Below, piece after piece: positions 61,679 through 64,000 of a stretch of DNA of 64,000 bases. The number at the start of each line of letters is the position of its first letter. Position 1 is the stretch's first letter. The stretch is from Perkinsus chesapeaki (lineage: Eukaryota; Perkinsozoa; Perkinsida; Perkinsidae): the NCBI GenBank assembly GCA_013115145.1, contig JAAPAO010000123.1:2739-66738 (forward strand), written 5' to 3'. The notes under the pieces are model-generated. The model was not told the origin of the DNA, did no database searches, and worked only from the letters and a program-made list of their open reading frames with translations. Both the position numbers and the translations under genes were made by a program.

Positions 61679-61878
61679 GAGTGTATAAACCCGTAGGCTC
61701 TTCAGTTATTGCAGAGACACACCTTCACAACTTTCCATTGCGGAAGGATTCCCATCAGGAACCTCGCTCGCCCAGGGACGTATTCGCGCAAAATACACAA
61801 TGCACAACTAAGCAGGCACAGACTCTCCCTGCACTACGCTTATTTACTCTACACACAACAAGTGGTGCTCCGCAAACA
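61679..61878. mobile_element. Dispersed LTR-like repeat, copy 2
   Basis: Same orientation as the copy at 33419-33612 and clearly homologous along its whole length, with a few indels in the middle (around acgtattcgcgcaaaatac). It ends cacaacaagtggtgctccgca, the same LTR-end/primer-site-like junction. About 28 kb separates the copies and host genes fill the interval, so they are not the two ends of one element. Confidence 0.6.
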
Positions 61879-62995
61879 AATTCTCCCTCTCATGCTTGGC
61901 GCTAGCAGTAGCAGCGAGCTCAGAAGATGCAGCAGCTTCTTGTATTGCAATAGCCCGTGGCTGCTCGTGTTATGATGCGTGCGAGTTACCCTGACCCGTT
62001 TTATTGGTAGTAATGAAAACTCAAGATCAAGCAGATATGCAGAGCGAAACGTACCAAGCAGATATCAAGAATGATTCAGCGAGGAACATATTTCCTCCAA
62101 GAACAGATTGAATAAATGCCTTGCGTCGTCGTAGTAGTAGTCACTTCTTCGCACTGAACAGCACGGGTACTCACTAGCTTTCACACTAGCTCTCTGGGCT
62201 CCGCGGCGACAATGCAAACTAGGCCTTCTTTTTTCCACCTGCAACATCGTACTAGGGCTAAACGAGTGGTGGTACTAGCAGTACTTGTGATGATTATTAT
62301 TATTATGAAATAGAAGTATCACATTAAGAAACTGAGTAAAATAATACAGATCTCGACTGGTGGTTGACATCTGCATCCGCTTGTCGAGAACAGAATTATT
62401 TTTACTCTTATTGCATGTAGCAAAGGTGTGTAGAAGCGAGGAGAAGATCAGAGATAGTAGTAGCAACACAACTGGTGATGACTGGCAGTCCAGTGGCATA
62501 GCAACAATGACAGTGATGAGCAGAGCCGAAACTCGAAATTACGTTCAATCATACAGGCACTCATACCAAGTTGCAAATAGAAGACAGAGCGCACAAACAA
62601 CAACTTACTACGACACTACTGTAATAAATATCAAGCCGTGACGATTGTGATGACAATGGTACGCAAGTGTTCGAATATGTTGTTATTTTTCACGACGACA
62701 ATGAACACGTGCAACAGAGACTTATATGGTGTTCAGGAGACGGCCCAAATACTAAGTAGAAAAATGTAGGAGGAGGAGGGGATGAGAAACACTTAACGAC
62801 GATGACACTATGATGATGCACCACCACGAATCGTCATAACTAATGAAGCGTCCCAACAATCGACATTGCGAATTGCAGGGAGTTTCACATTGAACTAGTC
62901 AGAGCCTCATGGATACAAAGCTGAGTTTCCAGCATAGTTCCAACGGCACTTTTAGAATGGTGGTAAATACGATGACATTGGGAAGCGCAATAGAC
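61879..62995. other. Gene-poor region
   Basis: About 1.1 kb. Small frames on both strands (62065-62247, 62275-62499, 62360-62641) have no ATG support or family resemblance. A tattattattat run lies near 62295. Confidence 0.45.
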
Positions 62996-63740
62996 CTATG
63001 CGGGTGATGATGACGATATGTCATAATTGAAGTAGACGACATCATCATCAAACGACACTGATTTAGAAGCTGCTGTGGACGCGGATGAACGACGACTGCA
63101 TGATGAAGCCGCCGCCGGTGAAGAGGAAGATGATGATAACGACGATTGCGTCGCGAGATCTTCATCCACGCATTTGTAAGAATGCTCCTGCTAATGGAAA
63201 ACAAAATAACAACAATTTGACAATCTGAAATCTCACCCTTAGATTGTCGTTGGCCGACGATGGACTTGTACATTTCGATGAACTAATGTCATCTGGTACC
63301 CACATTTGTGCTCCCCCAGTTGCTGCTATTGTCTTATCCTCTGTCACATGCCTATTCCCCGTCATTGCGTTAAATATGGCAGTCCAGAGAGACACTAGTA
63401 GAGGGTCTCGAGCATCAAGACCATCGAGCACGGTGAACATCTGTGCCTTCCAAACATCAGCAATCTGACAGCATCACATATCCATCACCGCTAACGCCTG
63501 GCCTACCCTAACAAAAACATCTACTACTACCTCTTCTCTAGTCATGCCGTTCGGATACTGTACGCGGGTATTCGTTGATTCCCGCACCAATCGTCGCTGC
63601 TCATCCTGCTTGGTCCGGCCGTTCGGTGGCTGTGGCGCGGCGGCAGCGGCTGCCTCTTTTGCCGCCGTCAACTGCTGACGCTGCTCCCGACGATGACAGC
63701 CAACTACATCGCCGTTCGTCTCACACTTCTGACCACTCAT
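62996..63740 (-). CDS. Unrecognised three-exon protein, 210 aa
   Basis: Exons 63740-63531, 63464-63237 and 63190-62996 join in phase 0 over introns of 66 and 46 nt. The product starts MSGQKCETNGDVVGC, has an Ala run (KEAAAAAAPQPPNG), then a well-folded-looking middle: RVQYPNGMTREEIADVWKAQ, MFTVLDGLDARDPLLVSLWT and AIFNAMTGNRHVTEDKTIAA. The C-terminus is Ser-rich with an acidic end (SVSFDDDVVYFNYD) and TAG at 62996-62998. No signal peptide or TM segment. Choosing the GTAGTA donor after REE removes an in-frame TGA that would otherwise lie between the exons. No family recognised. Confidence 0.6.
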
Positions 63741-64000
63741 GATGATAATATAGTAGGACAATCCTGCCTTGCACAAAATAACACTACAGGAACAGAACAA
63801 ACGCAACTACACTGTTTATTAAGGAGACGATAGTCTTGTGAGAAGGAGAAGCCTCGCAGCAGATACCACCAACAAACAGCAGCAGCAGCAGCTAGTAGCC
63901 CATTTGAGTGATGACCCAATGACAGCAATACGACCAATACAATAGTCCAAAAATATCACCGACATTTTTACAACACTGGGCGGCTGCGGCGGGTAATCTA
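63741..64000. other. Upstream flank with triplet run
   Basis: 5' flank of the preceding minus-strand gene. Contains a cagcagcagcagcag run near 63878. No gene seen before the window ends. Confidence 0.4.

Noticed and set aside
63465-63530. In-frame TGA suggesting readthrough or selenocysteine
   Set aside because: A normal 66-nt GT-AG intron removes it in phase, so no recoding is needed.

Overview
The window is nuclear DNA from a unicellular eukaryote. Genes lie on both strands, most are split by many very short GT-AG introns (about 40-70 nt in those I resolved), and the products are eukaryotic: proteasome Rpn6, Has1, VPS36, SURF2, a mitoribosomal uS5 and a Mei2-type RRM. Small introns, long secreted Cys-rich repeat proteins and Lys-Gly-rich proteins point to an alveolate, most likely a perkinsid such as Perkinsus. 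That placement is inference and would need rRNA or a protein search to confirm. Because of the introns most genes appear as chains of short open segments. I joined exons by homology and by splice sites that keep the reading phase, so gene ends are firmer than every internal boundary.

Layout, left to right. A 27-bp tandem repeat sits at the left edge. On the minus strand follow 26S proteasome subunit Rpn6 (1731-4494) and alanyl-tRNA synthetase (4905-9200), the latter divergent over about 108 bp from an unrecognised two-exon gene (9309-11202). On the plus strand come a PPM1G-like PP2C phosphatase (11404-14101), an unrecognised gene (14184-15783), mitochondrial uS5 with a minisatellite in one intron (15843-18014), a doubtful ORF, and a Mei2-like RNA-binding protein (18818-20215).

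From 21059 to about 33316 the plus strand holds one very large secreted, Cys-rich protein built from diverged repeated modules. A dispersed LTR-like repeat follows. A run of minus-strand genes comes next: a mitochondrion-targeted helical-repeat protein with a 39-bp coding repeat array and an assembly gap (33695-37071), an unrecognised protein with a GC-AG intron (37515-38431), two tandemly duplicated membrane-anchored ABHD12-like hydrolases (38672-40058 and 40143-41551), a NIPA-like membrane transporter (41910-43800) and an unrecognised membrane protein (43915-45437).

The plus strand then carries DEAD-box helicase Has1/DDX18, a small membrane protein, SURF2, an acidic/Lys-Gly repeat protein, ESCRT-II subunit VPS36, a C18orf63-like protein, a PF13759-type 2OG-Fe(II) oxygenase and a divergent S10 serine carboxypeptidase with altered active-site neighbours. 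About 2.3 kb of gene-poor DNA with a second copy of the dispersed repeat precedes a last unrecognised minus-strand gene. There is no operon logic. Has1, SURF2 and the Lys-Gly protein are neighbours that could all act in nucleolar ribosome biogenesis, but that grouping is only suggestive.
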